Below are positions 1-7,331 of a DNA stretch of 21,215 nucleotides, piece by piece. Source of the DNA: an uncultured Sutterella sp. (GTDB taxonomy: Bacteria; Pseudomonadota; Gammaproteobacteria; Burkholderiales; Burkholderiaceae_F). Position numbers and translations under genes: made by a program. Position 1 is the stretch's first letter; every line of letters starts with the position of its first letter. The stretch is taken from NCBI GenBank assembly GCA_905206345.1, contig CAJLGW010000026.1, forward strand, positions 1 through 21,215, read 5' to 3'. The notes under the pieces were generated by a model. The model ran no database searches. It was not told the origin of the DNA and was given only the letters and a program-made list of their open reading frames with translations.

Positions 1-54
1 ATGCAACGGCCAATGAAACAAGAAGCCCCTACCTTCAGGTAGGGGAGTAGTCAC
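1..54 (+). mobile_element. Right end of an IS200/IS605-type element (TnpB guide-RNA 3' scaffold)
   Basis: Bases 26-45 form a near-perfect hairpin: CCCCTACC pairs with GGTAGGGG around TTCA, preceded by GAAG and followed by AGTAGTCAC. This layout, a GC-rich stem just before a TCAC/TCAA-type end, is the usual right end of IS605-family elements. In those that encode TnpB the same hairpin is the 3' scaffold of the omega RNA, and the flanking DNA becomes the guide. From base 57 onward the sequence reads in frame as an M20 peptidase, so the element boundary lies at about 54/55. The rest of the element is outside the window. I see the hairpin and the junction directly; the family assignment is from memory of such ends. 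Confidence 0.7.
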
Positions 55-736
55 GGTGCCACAATTGGCCCGAGTTACCAGTCGGAACGATTGGCGTTGC
101 CGATAAAGCCATCATGGCCAGTTGCAACGCTTTTGAGATTGAAGTGACGGGGAGGGGTCGCACGGCGCCATGCCCAATCTTTCGGTTGACCCCATTTTCG
201 TTGCGATTCAAATTGCCAATGCCTTACAAGGCATTATCACCTGTATGAAAAAGCCTCAGGATGCTGCTGTTCTTTCGATTTGTCAGGTCAAAGCCGGTCA
301 ATCTTATAACGTCATTCCTGATTCTGCTTACATGGGCGGCACGGTCAGAACCTTTGATGAAAGTGTCACGGATCTTATTGAATCTCAAATGAAAAGTATT
401 GCTTCGCAGGTGGCCATGGCCTTTGGGGCACAAGCGAAAGTCACATTTGACCGTCAAGTCTCTCCAGTGATTAATACGCTTGATTGTGCCCAACTCGTTA
501 AGACCGCCGCAATTGAGGCACTCGGAGTGAAAGCTTTGGTTGAACAAGAACCAGTGATGCCCTCTGAAGACTTTGGTGAGTATCTAAAGCAGGTTCCCGG
601 CGCATTTTTCTTTGTGGGTTCCGGTTCTAACAGTACCTATGTTCTTCACAATCCTCAATTTGATTTCAATGATGCGGCGCTCCCGATTGGAGCGAGCGTG
701 TTTGCTCAAACCGTTGAGAATTACTTAAAGAGTTAA
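55..736 (+). pseudogene. M20-family amidohydrolase remnant (truncated and frameshifted)
   Basis: M20D-type metallo-amidohydrolases (hippurate or IAA-amino-acid hydrolase, AbgB-like) cleave N-acyl amino acids. From base 57 the frame reads CHNWPELPVGTIGVADKAIM and continues to VTGRGR at about 161. The family motif GRGxHGAMP is then broken, because one base is missing near 159-163. The rest reads from the ATG at 170 (MPNLSVDPI) to the TAA at 734-736. That part holds the lid/dimerisation domain (AGQSYNVIPDSAYMGGTVR) and the C-terminal catalytic motifs MPSEDFGEY and VLHNPQFDFND, including the last metal-binding His. The N-terminal part with the first metal ligands was cut off by the IS605-type end at 1-54. 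Two independent lesions make it dead. Translation from 170 alone would give a 188-residue fragment without a complete active site. Confidence 0.85.
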
Positions 737-759
737 TGGAACTCTACCGTGGTGATGCA

Positions 760-794
760 AAAAAGCTGTTGCAGATTCTTAGCAACAGCTTTTT
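760..794. terminator. Bidirectional rho-independent terminator
   Basis: AAAAAGCTGTTGC (760-772) and GCAACAGCTTTTT (782-794) form a perfect 13-bp stem with a 9-base loop. An A tract on one side and a T tract on the other let it work in both directions. It lies between two converging units: the peptidase remnant (+) and pflA (-), whose stop codon starts just 3 bases away. Confidence 0.9.
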
Positions 795-796
795 CG

Positions 797-1528
797 TTAA
801 GGATAGTCTTTTTTGTACCGCTCTTTAATGGTAATGATCCGTTCTTTGGAGAGTGGCTCAACACCTTTGAGAGGATAGTCGATACCTAACTGTTCGTACT
901 TAAAGACACCCATTGTGTGATAGGGGAGCCATTCAATCTTGCGAACGACCGTGTAGTTTTCTTTTAAGAACTTCACCAAGTCATCCAAGGATTTGTCGTT
1001 GTCCGTCAAACCCGGCACAACCACATGGCGAATCCAGACATCAATGCCACGTTTTTCGAGTTCATCTAAAAAGCGCAACGCATTGCGACCGTCATTGCCG
1101 CAGACTTTGGTACATAACTTAGGATCAAGCGCCTTAATGTCTAAAAGCACAAGATCGGTGTAGTCGAGAACTTCCAACGCCGCTTCTTTAATGACAACGC
1201 CACAGGTATCCAATGCCGTATGAATCCCATTTTCCTTACAATGCTTAAAGTACTCACGGCAAAATTCCGGTTGCATCAGAGGTTCACCCCCGGTGAGCGT
1301 AACGCCACCGTTGGCGATAAAGCTTTTGTACTTAAGAACTTCTTCTAAAAGTTCTTGCGGGGTTAAACGGTACTTCCCTTCACGCTTCATTTCCCAAGTA
1401 TCGGGATTGTGACAATACAAGCATCTCAGAGGACAGCCTTGCATAAAGGTCACAAAGCGAATTCCGGGACCGTCAACGGTCCCGAAACTCTCTAATGAAT
1501 GGATGTTACCGATAATCGGTTTGTCCAT
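797..1528 (-). CDS. pflA: Pyruvate formate-lyase activating enzyme (radical SAM)
   Basis: This enzyme installs the glycyl radical on PflB. It uses S-adenosylmethionine and a [4Fe-4S] cluster to abstract hydrogen from the target glycine, under anaerobic conditions in the cytosol. The cluster motif CxxxCxxC is Cys32, Cys36 and Cys39 in GCPLRCLYCHN. The SAM-binding GGEP is at 80-83, and the N-terminus SLESFGTVDGPGIRFVTFMQ is typical of PflA. The length, 243 residues, is close to E. coli PflA (246). It starts 9 bp after the pflB stop, so the two are surely co-transcribed, and the perfect terminator follows its stop codon. Other glycyl-radical activases usually carry an extra ferredoxin-like insert of two clusters after the first cluster motif. 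None is visible here, which supports PflA over a dehydratase activase. Confidence 0.95.
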   Translation of the reverse strand: MDKPIIGNIHSLESFGTVDGPGIRFVTFMQGCPLRCLYCHNPDTWEMKREGKYRLTPQELLEEVLKYKSFIANGGVTLTGGEPLMQPEFCREYFKHCKENGIHTALDTCGVVIKEAALEVLDYTDLVLLDIKALDPKLCTKVCGNDGRNALRFLDELEKRGIDVWIRHVVVPGLTDNDKSLDDLVKFLKENYTVVRKIEWLPYHTMGVFKYEQLGIDYPLKGVEPLSKERIITIKERYKKDYP

Positions 1529-1537
1529 TGTTTAATC

Positions 1538-3781
1538 TTATAAAGAATGATTGATCGTACGAGAGATCACATCCAATTGTTGTTCACGCGTCAACTTCAC
1601 GAAGTTCACGGCGTAGCCCGAAACGCGGATCGTCAATTGCGGGTAAAGCTCCGGATGCTCCATCGCGTCAATCAACAAGTCGCGGTCAAAGACGTTGACG
1701 TTTAAGTGTTGACCACCCTTGGGTGTGAAGTAACCGTTCAAAAGGCCGACCAAGTTGGCCACTTGAATGTCACGTTCCTTACCCAACGTTGCCGGAGAGA
1801 TACCGAACGTAAAGGAGATACCGTCATGAGCATCTTCAAAGGGCAACTTCGCCACAGATGCCAAGGCTGCCACAGCACCCTTTTGGTCACGACCGTTCAT
1901 CGGGTTGGCACCCGGGGCAAAAGGCGTACCGCCTTCGCGACCGTCAGGGGTGGAACCCGTCTTCTTACCGTAAACCACGTTACTCGTAATCGTTAAGATC
2001 GATTGCGTGGGAACAGCATGACGATAGGTCGTGTGTTGACGCAAGTAGTTCATGAACTTATTGGTGATTTCAACCGCCACGGCATCGGTCTTGTCGTCGT
2101 TATTGCCGAAGGGCACGTAGTCGCCTTCGCGTTCAAAACCGACAGCCAAGCCACGTTCGTCACGAATCACCTTAACCTTGCAATCGCGGATGGCCACTAA
2201 AGAGTCCGTCACGATGGAAAGGCCAGCAATACCCGTTGCGAAGATGCGTTCAACGTCTCCATCATGCAAAGCCATTTCATAGGCTTCATAGCAGTACTTA
2301 TCGTGCATGTAGTGGATGATCTTCAAGGCGTTGGAGTATACGCCAGCCAACCAGCTCATCATTTGTTCGTACTTTTCCATCACTTCGTTGTAGTCGAGGT
2401 ACTCGGAAGTAATGGCTTCAAACTTCGGAGCCACTTGTTCACCGGAGCGTTCGTCACGACCGCCGTTGATTGCGTAGAGCAATGCCTTGGCAAGGTTGGC
2501 GCGAGCACCGAAGAACTGCATTTGCTTACCGATCTTCATCGGGGAGACGCAGCAGGCAATACCGTAGTCGTCACCGAAATCAACACGCATCAAGTCATCG
2601 TTTTCGTATTGAATGGCAGAGGTGTCAATCGAAACCTTAGCGCAGAACTTCTTCCAATTTTCCGGCAACTTATCAGCCCAAAGAACCGTCAAGTTGGGTT
2701 CGGGGGCCGGGCCCAAGTTGTAGAGCGTGTGCAAGTAACGGAAGCTATTCTTCGTGACCAACGTACGGCCGTCGGTGCCCATACCGCCCAAGGATTCCGT
2801 CACCCAAACCGGGTCACCGGAGAAGAGATCGTTGTATTCGGGCGTGCGCAAGAAGCGAACGATACGAAGTTTGATGATCATTTGATCAATCAATTCTTGT
2901 GCTTCGGCTTCCGTCAAAACACCGGCTTTCAAGTCGCGTTCGATGTAAATATCCAAGAAGGTCGACGTACGACCGATGGACATAGCGGCACCGTCTTGAT
3001 CCTTCACAGCGGCCAAGTAGGCGAGGTAGACAAATTGCACAGCTTCGCGAGCATTTTGAGCAGGACGCGTGACATCAAAGCCGTAGCCGGCGCACATGAC
3101 TTCGAAGTCCTTCAAAGCCTTGATTTGTTCGGTTAATTCTTCACGAAGGCGAATCACGTCTTCGGTCATTTCACGGTTTTGCAAACGCTTTTGGAAAATC
3201 TTACGATCTTCAATCAAAGCAGCCGTACCGTAAAGAGCCACACGACGGTAGTCACCGATAATACGGCCGCGGCCGTAAGCATCAGGTAAACCCGTGATGA
3301 TGTGAGCATGACGGCACTTACGGATGTCTTCGGTGTAAGCGGAGAACACACCTTCGTTGTGCGTCTTACGATACTTCGTGAAGATTTCCTTCGTGAGGGG
3401 ATCGAGCTCATAGCCATAGGCCTTGAGGCTGTTTTCCACCATGCGGATACCGCCACGCGGGAAAATGCCGCGCTTTAAGGGGGCATCGGTTTGCAAACCG
3501 ACGATCACTTCGTTGTCGCGGTCAATGTAGCCCGGACCGTAGGTCGTAATCGTTTGCGGAAGCTTCGTTTCCGTGTCGTAAACGCCACGTTCACGTTCTT
3601 CTTTAAACATTTCGGTGAGCTTGTCCCAAACCTTCTTCGTCTTTTCAGAAGAAGAGGCGAGGAACGACTCATCACCCTCGTAAGGGGTGTAGTTATTTTG
3701 GATGAAATCACGGACGTCGATTTCATGCTTCCAGGCATCACCCTTGAAGCCAGCCCAACTTTCGTTGTGTAAATTCAACAT
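1538..3781 (-). CDS. pflB: Formate acetyltransferase (pyruvate formate-lyase)
   Basis: PflB converts pyruvate and CoA to acetyl-CoA and formate, the central step of anaerobic mixed-acid fermentation. It is a cytosolic glycyl-radical enzyme. The paired active-site cysteines are Cys410-Cys411 in YGIACCVSPM, and the radical glycine is Gly722 in RVSGYAVNF near the C-terminus. At 747 residues it is slightly shorter than E. coli PflB (760). The N-terminus (WAGFKGDAWKHEIDVRDFIQ) matches the family, so the ATG at 3781 is well supported; an AGGT lies about 8 bases upstream as ribosome binding site. pflA follows at 9 bp. A long + strand frame inside (2264-3136) is a codon-bias shadow. Confidence 0.97.
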   Translation of the reverse strand: MLNLHNESWAGFKGDAWKHEIDVRDFIQNNYTPYEGDESFLASSSEKTKKVWDKLTEMFKEERERGVYDTETKLPQTITTYGPGYIDRDNEVIVGLQTDAPLKRGIFPRGGIRMVENSLKAYGYELDPLTKEIFTKYRKTHNEGVFSAYTEDIRKCRHAHIITGLPDAYGRGRIIGDYRRVALYGTAALIEDRKIFQKRLQNREMTEDVIRLREELTEQIKALKDFEVMCAGYGFDVTRPAQNAREAVQFVYLAYLAAVKDQDGAAMSIGRTSTFLDIYIERDLKAGVLTEAEAQELIDQMIIKLRIVRFLRTPEYNDLFSGDPVWVTESLGGMGTDGRTLVTKNSFRYLHTLYNLGPAPEPNLTVLWADKLPENWKKFCAKVSIDTSAIQYENDDLMRVDFGDDYGIACCVSPMKIGKQMQFFGARANLAKALLYAINGGRDERSGEQVAPKFEAITSEYLDYNEVMEKYEQMMSWLAGVYSNALKIIHYMHDKYCYEAYEMALHDGDVERIFATGIAGLSIVTDSLVAIRDCKVKVIRDERGLAVGFEREGDYVPFGNNDDKTDAVAVEITNKFMNYLRQHTTYRHAVPTQSILTITSNVVYGKKTGSTPDGREGGTPFAPGANPMNGRDQKGAVAALASVAKLPFEDAHDGISFTFGISPATLGKERDIQVANLVGLLNGYFTPKGGQHLNVNVFDRDLLIDAMEHPELYPQLTIRVSGYAVNFVKLTREQQLDVISRTINHSL

Positions 3782-4127
3782 GGCAATTTACCTATAAAAA
3801 TCTAAATAAAAATAAGAAAACTTCTAAGTGGACTATACACGGAAATTAGTGCAATTTTGCCTGTCTGAATGGACAAAAGGCTAAGAAATGTCAGCCTCTA
3901 TCAAGGCGATAAATTTTGCAATGACTTCTAATATATAGAGGCAGTATTTAGCTTAAGAAAAAGTAACAACTAAATATGGAATGTTACTTGTTCAATATGT
4001 TAATTGAGTTTGTTTCTCTCAGAGGTATATAACTTGCTGATTAAATGTGAAAGTTTTTTTCCTATGACAATATGAACGCACCGCTATATGATGTGGGTAT
4101 AAAGAATATTTTTTAAAGAGGTGAGCG
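3782..4127. promoter_or_regulatory. Divergent intergenic region upstream of pflB
   Basis: This 346-bp AT-rich gap separates the start of pflB (-) from a small + strand gene and must hold the promoters of both. On the - strand a TATAGT (complement of 3832-3837) about 50 bases before pflB is a possible -10 box with no good -35, which would fit an activator-dependent promoter. I found no full TTGAT-N4-ATCAA FNR/ANR site. An inverted repeat, GCCTCTAT (3894-3901) and ATAGAGGC (3935-3942), brackets 33 bases and could be an operator or hairpin. On the + strand a TATAAA lies at about 4099, followed by the AGAGGTG ribosome site of the next gene. Confidence 0.4.
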
Positions 4128-4358
4128 ATGACGTTTGGTCAATTCTGGATGGAAGTGGTGCTGCACTATGTATGGGTGTTTATTTTTGGAATATTTATCT
4201 TTTACGCCTTAAGCATTGTGGTATTCATCTTTTTTGGAGAATCTTTATTGTTTAAGATTTCTCGATGGAACGAACAAGGTCGCCGTTACAATGAAGAAGA
4301 ACGCAAAAAGAAGCGTCAAATCAAGGAGCAAAAATGCAAGTCATCAAAAAATCATTAA
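4128..4358 (+). CDS. Small single-pass membrane protein, unknown function
   Basis: 76 residues. A hydrophobic stretch from about residue 12 to 37 (HYVWVFIFGIFIFYALSIVV and a few more) should span the membrane once. It is followed by a strongly basic, charged tail (EEERKKKRQIKEQK) that would lie in the cytosol by the positive-inside rule. A good ribosome binding site, AGAGGTG, precedes the ATG at 4128. Its last 25 bases overlap the next gene in another frame, so the two are probably translationally coupled. I recognise no family. The topology and the ribosome site make it likely to be real. Confidence 0.6.
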   Translation: MTFGQFWMEVVLHYVWVFIFGIFIFYALSIVVFIFFGESLLFKISRWNEQGRRYNEEERKKKRQIKEQKCKSSKNH

Positions 4359-4782
4359 TTGGACTGTTATGCGCTGTACCGGCGTTTTGTTATAGCGAAA
4401 CAATAACGTTGGACAATAATAATGGCGAGACAATCGCGTATCCGGTCGATAGTGCAATTCATACTAAATGGAACGGCGAAAGTTTTATTTTTGGTTGGAG
4501 AAAAGTGGCGGCTGTCGGATTTTTTCGTCTCAAAAATACAGAAGCTATTTCTGAGCTATTCTCTATGCTTGATAAGAAAACAAGAGAGAAAAATCCAATC
4601 GCGACAAAACTCGCTTTAGACTGTCAAAAAATATTTTATTTCAATCAGAAGATTCATCAAGTTACACTGGATATATAACAGAGACAAATAAATCTTTATG
4701 TTTAGATTTTATCGACCACGATAGTATGGCTGGTAAATCAATCTGCACGTATAAAAAAATGATTCTTTTTATACTGTATTAA
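4334..4782 (+). CDS. Secreted hypothetical protein, probably frameshifted
   Basis: The N-terminus MQVIKKSLIGLLCAVPAFCYSE is a clear signal peptide (basic start, hydrophobic core, likely cleavage near residue 20), so the product should be exported. AAGGAGC lies 6 bases before the ATG. In the starting frame the protein stops at 4676-4678 (114 residues). Another frame stays open to the TAA at 4780-4782 and reads sensibly from the six-A run at 4626-4631: CQKNILFQSEDSSSYTGYIT, then further to CTYKK. One A missing from that run would join them into a protein of about 149 residues. The size and the WRKVAAVGFFRL core loosely recall small surface proteins that interrupt a Cys pair, but I cannot name a family. 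It overlaps the small membrane protein gene before it. Confidence 0.5.
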
Positions 4783-4937
4783 TGTACAAAATAATAGACA
4801 AAAAGAACAAAAACATTAAACAAGCACAAGCCGTTTTTTCTTACGCCAGAGCGTCTATGGGCAACATTCACTAATTTTTACTCGTCCGTTGCTATACGGG
4901 CTTTTATTGTTTCATCTTATTTCCTACGGGGATTACT
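4783..4937. other. AT-rich spacer with a weak hairpin
   Basis: No coding frame is convincing here. A short hairpin, CCGT (4886-4889) with ACGG (4896-4899), is followed by CTTTTATTG and could be a weak terminator or attenuator ahead of the gene at 4938. A second 4-bp hairpin, ACGC-CAGA-GCGT, lies just before it. Both are too short to rely on. Confidence 0.3.
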
Positions 4938-5477
4938 ATGTCCACTATTGATCAAAAAGTTGTATTAAATACCTTTTCTAAAGACGAAGGTATGAAGCTA
5001 TTGTTTAACGTGTTTGGGGATTTTACGGGCGTAAAAATGCAAGATAACGTTTGCGCCTTTGCCTTGCTTGGGATGTGTGTTTATTCCGATATTGCGCGTC
5101 ATGGCTTGGCTGATTTAAACATCTCTGGTCAAATGCCGATCATTAAAAAATATGGTGAACGGATCCAAAACATTCACGATCAATATGTTGGCAATCAGCT
5201 CTCTGATGAACAGTTCTACGAAAAGTACAAAGATAACCTTTATGACATCTTTGAGTTTATGGGTTCGAATTGGGGTGTGACGTTAGAAACGTTTGTCGAA
5301 ACTACAGGTTGTTCAGATAGTGATATTATCGGCTGTACCGCTAAGTTTAAACATGATTTGTTTGGTTTCTTAGCGGTACACGCAATGGACGAGATTGAAT
5401 ACTCTTGGGCTGTTGAAATCACGGAAGATGAAAATATTGGCTTTACCGTTGAAGATGTTTTGAGTAAAGCTCAATAA
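4938..5477 (+). CDS. Hypothetical protein, soluble and acidic (179 residues)
   Basis: I do not recognise this protein. It has no signal peptide and no membrane segment, and it looks like a mostly helical, acidic cytosolic protein. The stretch from about residue 60 to 110 (MPIIKKYGERIQNIHDQYVG and after) is charged and helix-like, and four cysteines are scattered through it. A GGGG lies 9 bases before the ATG and serves as ribosome site. It stands alone: about 150 bp of spacer before it and a terminator right after, so it is not part of the defence operon downstream. Codon use is moderately AT-rich. It could be accessory cargo at the edge of the island, an immunity-type protein, or a lineage-specific orphan; nothing in the sequence decides this. 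Confidence 0.65.
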   Translation: MSTIDQKVVLNTFSKDEGMKLLFNVFGDFTGVKMQDNVCAFALLGMCVYSDIARHGLADLNISGQMPIIKKYGERIQNIHDQYVGNQLSDEQFYEKYKDNLYDIFEFMGSNWGVTLETFVETTGCSDSDIIGCTAKFKHDLFGFLAVHAMDEIEYSWAVEITEDENIGFTVEDVLSKAQ

Positions 5478-5486
5478 GTCCACAAG

Positions 5487-5567
5487 AAGCACATTGATTG
5501 AAATGAATTGACAAAAACAGTCTATCTATCTGTATTTGCATGCTTTTTGTAATCACTGTGCTTTTTT
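5487..5567 (+). terminator. Probable rho-independent terminator with a long loop
   Basis: AAGCACATTGATT (5487-5499) pairs with AATCACTGTGCTT (5551-5563) with one mismatch, and the second arm runs straight into TTTTATT. The loop is about 51 bases and holds a small inner hairpin (ACAG/CTGT around TCTATCTAT). It lies 10 bases after the stop of the 179-residue gene and would end that transcript. Confidence 0.55.
5508..5536 (+). promoter_or_regulatory. Candidate promoter upstream of the defence operon
   Basis: A consensus TTGACA (5508-5513) stands 17 bases before TGTATT (5531-5536, 4 of 6 matches to TATAAT). It sits inside the loop of the preceding terminator, about 280 bp before the first defence gene. 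A nearer alternative is TACAAT at 5772-5777, which lacks a convincing -35. Neither is proven by sequence alone. Confidence 0.3.
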
Positions 5568-5812
5568 ATTGATCAGTTCAACTCAGTTCGGTTTTGTCTT
5601 ACCCATATTCGCCCGCTTGAGAAGACCGTGGGTTCCTCGTCGTTACTGAGATTGAACATCTCCCTCATTTTCAAAACTGACAATAATGATGGAAATTAAT
5701 CAAATTTACTGGAACTAGGGCATATTCTGAAAAAAAAACACTGTAAATGAGTTTAAATATTCAGCTTCAGATACAATCAAGAGGCGTGTTGTTTTCTTTT
5801 GTTAGATGACCT
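5568..5812. other. Non-coding leader region of the defence operon
   Basis: No credible gene is visible in these 245 bases. The short repeats (CAGTTCAACTCAGTTC near 5575) and the C/G-richer block at about 5605-5650 have no clear counterpart elsewhere in the window. The region has no CCGG site, so the HpaII-type methyltransferase could not control this promoter by methylating it. The left border of the island is probably here or just upstream, but no direct repeat or attachment site is visible. Confidence 0.4.
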
Positions 5813-7315
5813 ATGGCGTTAACCGTTAATTTACCCCCTAATGCTGAAAAAATGATCAATTCGATGAGAGCATTAGGATATTCATTTCAAACTGCGTTAG
5901 CTGATATAGTTGATAATTCAATTTCAGCACAAGCTAAATGTATTCAGATACTAACCTCTCCAGATCCCGAGGAAGAGCAATTTCTGGCAGTACTTGATGA
6001 TGGTCAAGGCATGAGTCGCGAGGTTTTAATTGAGTCAATGCGTCATGCAAGTAAAGGCCCGGAAGATGACCGTTTAGCAAATGATTTAGGACGCTTCGGT
6101 TTGGGAATGAAGACGGCATCTTTGTCTCAGTGTCGTCAGCTGGTTGTTATTTCAAAAGTTGGCGAGGAAGTTAATGCTGTCGGTTGGTTGATGGATACTG
6201 TTATTGAGAAGGGAGATTGGGCGCTGACAATTTTTGATAAATCTGAATACTCTGAACTCCCATGCGTAAATCTCCTTAATGGGCTAAAAAACGGAACCTT
6301 ATTAATATGGAAGGATTTTGATACGATTCAGAGCAAATGGGGGAGCGTTTATGATGGTTTATTGGATGAGTTGGCGCTGTCTGCCGAACATCTATCCTTG
6401 GTATATCATCGTTTTTTAACTGGCGATGAACTGGATGCCTCAGTAAACATAATCATTAACGGCAGAAAACTGGAACCCAAGGATCCATTTTTGGAAAACC
6501 GACGTGGCGGCGCCGATGCTTTTCCTGACGAATACATCTATATCGAAGGCTTTCCTGGTGAACCAATTATCGTCACCGGATACACGTTGCCCCATCAAAA
6601 CAAAATATCTCAGTCTCAAACCGCAACTTTGGGGGTTGTTGGAAGAACCTTCGGTGAAGATCAAGGGTTCTACATATATAGAGGGAAACGACTGATTTAT
6701 TGGGGCGGATGGCTGAGAATGACGCGAAAGGCACAAGCGTCAAAACTGTGTAGAGTACGCGTAGATATACCCAATAGCATGGATAGTATTTGGGAATTGG
6801 ATATTAAAAAATCCAAAGCAACCCCGCCTAAGATTGTCAGGGACAGGCTGGCAGAATACCTTTCTTTGTTGCTTTCAAAATCTCAACAAATCCAACTGGG
6901 TCGTGGGGCGGTGAGCAGACGATTTTCGAATCCGAATTTTCCGGTTTGGGTCCCCACTCAGATTGGGAAAAATCAATTTAAAGTAAGAATTAATCGTTCT
7001 TCTCCATTACTTATAGATTTATATCAATCAATGGATGATGAACAGAAAAAATTGTTTACGGCTTATATCACCATGCTTGAAAGTTTCTATCCCTGCCGAT
7101 GGGTGGTGTCGCAATTTCAAGATGATCGTATAAGCATTGATTGTGACAGCGAAAATTCAGATGTAAGGTCTGATTTTAAGGAGCTTGCTCGACTTCTTTC
7201 TCAGTTAAACGATGACAGATCAGACGATTTGAACGTAATAAGAATTCTCAAAGATAATGCAGACACTGCTGATAATCGTTCAGTTATCGATGCAATTTTG
7301 AAAGAATTGAAGTGA
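5813..7315 (+). CDS. GHKL-fold ATPase of the MORC/MutL-like defence type
   Basis: The N-terminal half is a Bergerat-fold (GHKL) ATPase. The first motif, ALADIVDNSISA, gives Asp31 and Asn35 where Hsp90 and MutL have Glu and Asn. The second is DDGQGM (62-67), and the ATP lid is LGRFGLGMKTASLS (92-105). In this superfamily ATP binding closes a dimer clamp around DNA. Prokaryotic MORC-like members occur next to Z1 helicases, nucleases and DNA methylases and are predicted to sense or remodel foreign DNA; both kinds of partner are present here. At 500 residues it has room for a transducer domain after the ATPase but shows no obvious nuclease motif. The ATG at 5813 lies just after an in-frame stop (TGA 5807-5809) and has no good Shine-Dalgarno site, unusual for the lead gene of an operon. 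Z1 follows after 16 bp. Confidence 0.85.
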   Translation: MALTVNLPPNAEKMINSMRALGYSFQTALADIVDNSISAQAKCIQILTSPDPEEEQFLAVLDDGQGMSREVLIESMRHASKGPEDDRLANDLGRFGLGMKTASLSQCRQLVVISKVGEEVNAVGWLMDTVIEKGDWALTIFDKSEYSELPCVNLLNGLKNGTLLIWKDFDTIQSKWGSVYDGLLDELALSAEHLSLVYHRFLTGDELDASVNIIINGRKLEPKDPFLENRRGGADAFPDEYIYIEGFPGEPIIVTGYTLPHQNKISQSQTATLGVVGRTFGEDQGFYIYRGKRLIYWGGWLRMTRKAQASKLCRVRVDIPNSMDSIWELDIKKSKATPPKIVRDRLAEYLSLLLSKSQQIQLGRGAVSRRFSNPNFPVWVPTQIGKNQFKVRINRSSPLLIDLYQSMDDEQKKLFTAYITMLESFYPCRWVVSQFQDDRISIDCDSENSDVRSDFKELARLLSQLNDDRSDDLNVIRILKDNADTADNRSVIDAILKELK

Positions 7316-7331
7316 TGATTAAGGAATAAGC

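Noticed and set aside
2264..3136. 290-codon + strand open frame
   Set aside because: Lies wholly antisense to pflB, which has full family motifs; the frame is a codon-bias shadow.
3890..3920. FNR/ANR box near the pflB promoter (ATCAA and TTGAT half-sites)
   Set aside because: Only half-sites are present; spacing and symmetry do not match TTGAT-N4-ATCAA.
5570..5812. Possible tRNA fragment or attachment site at the left island border
   Set aside because: No cloverleaf could be drawn and no direct repeat of the right junction (near 16227-16240) was found.
5786..5829. Short leader peptides before the GHKL ATPase gene (GTG/TTG at 5786-5791, ATG at 5806)
   Set aside because: Seven or so codons each with poorly placed ribosome sites; too little to claim translational control.
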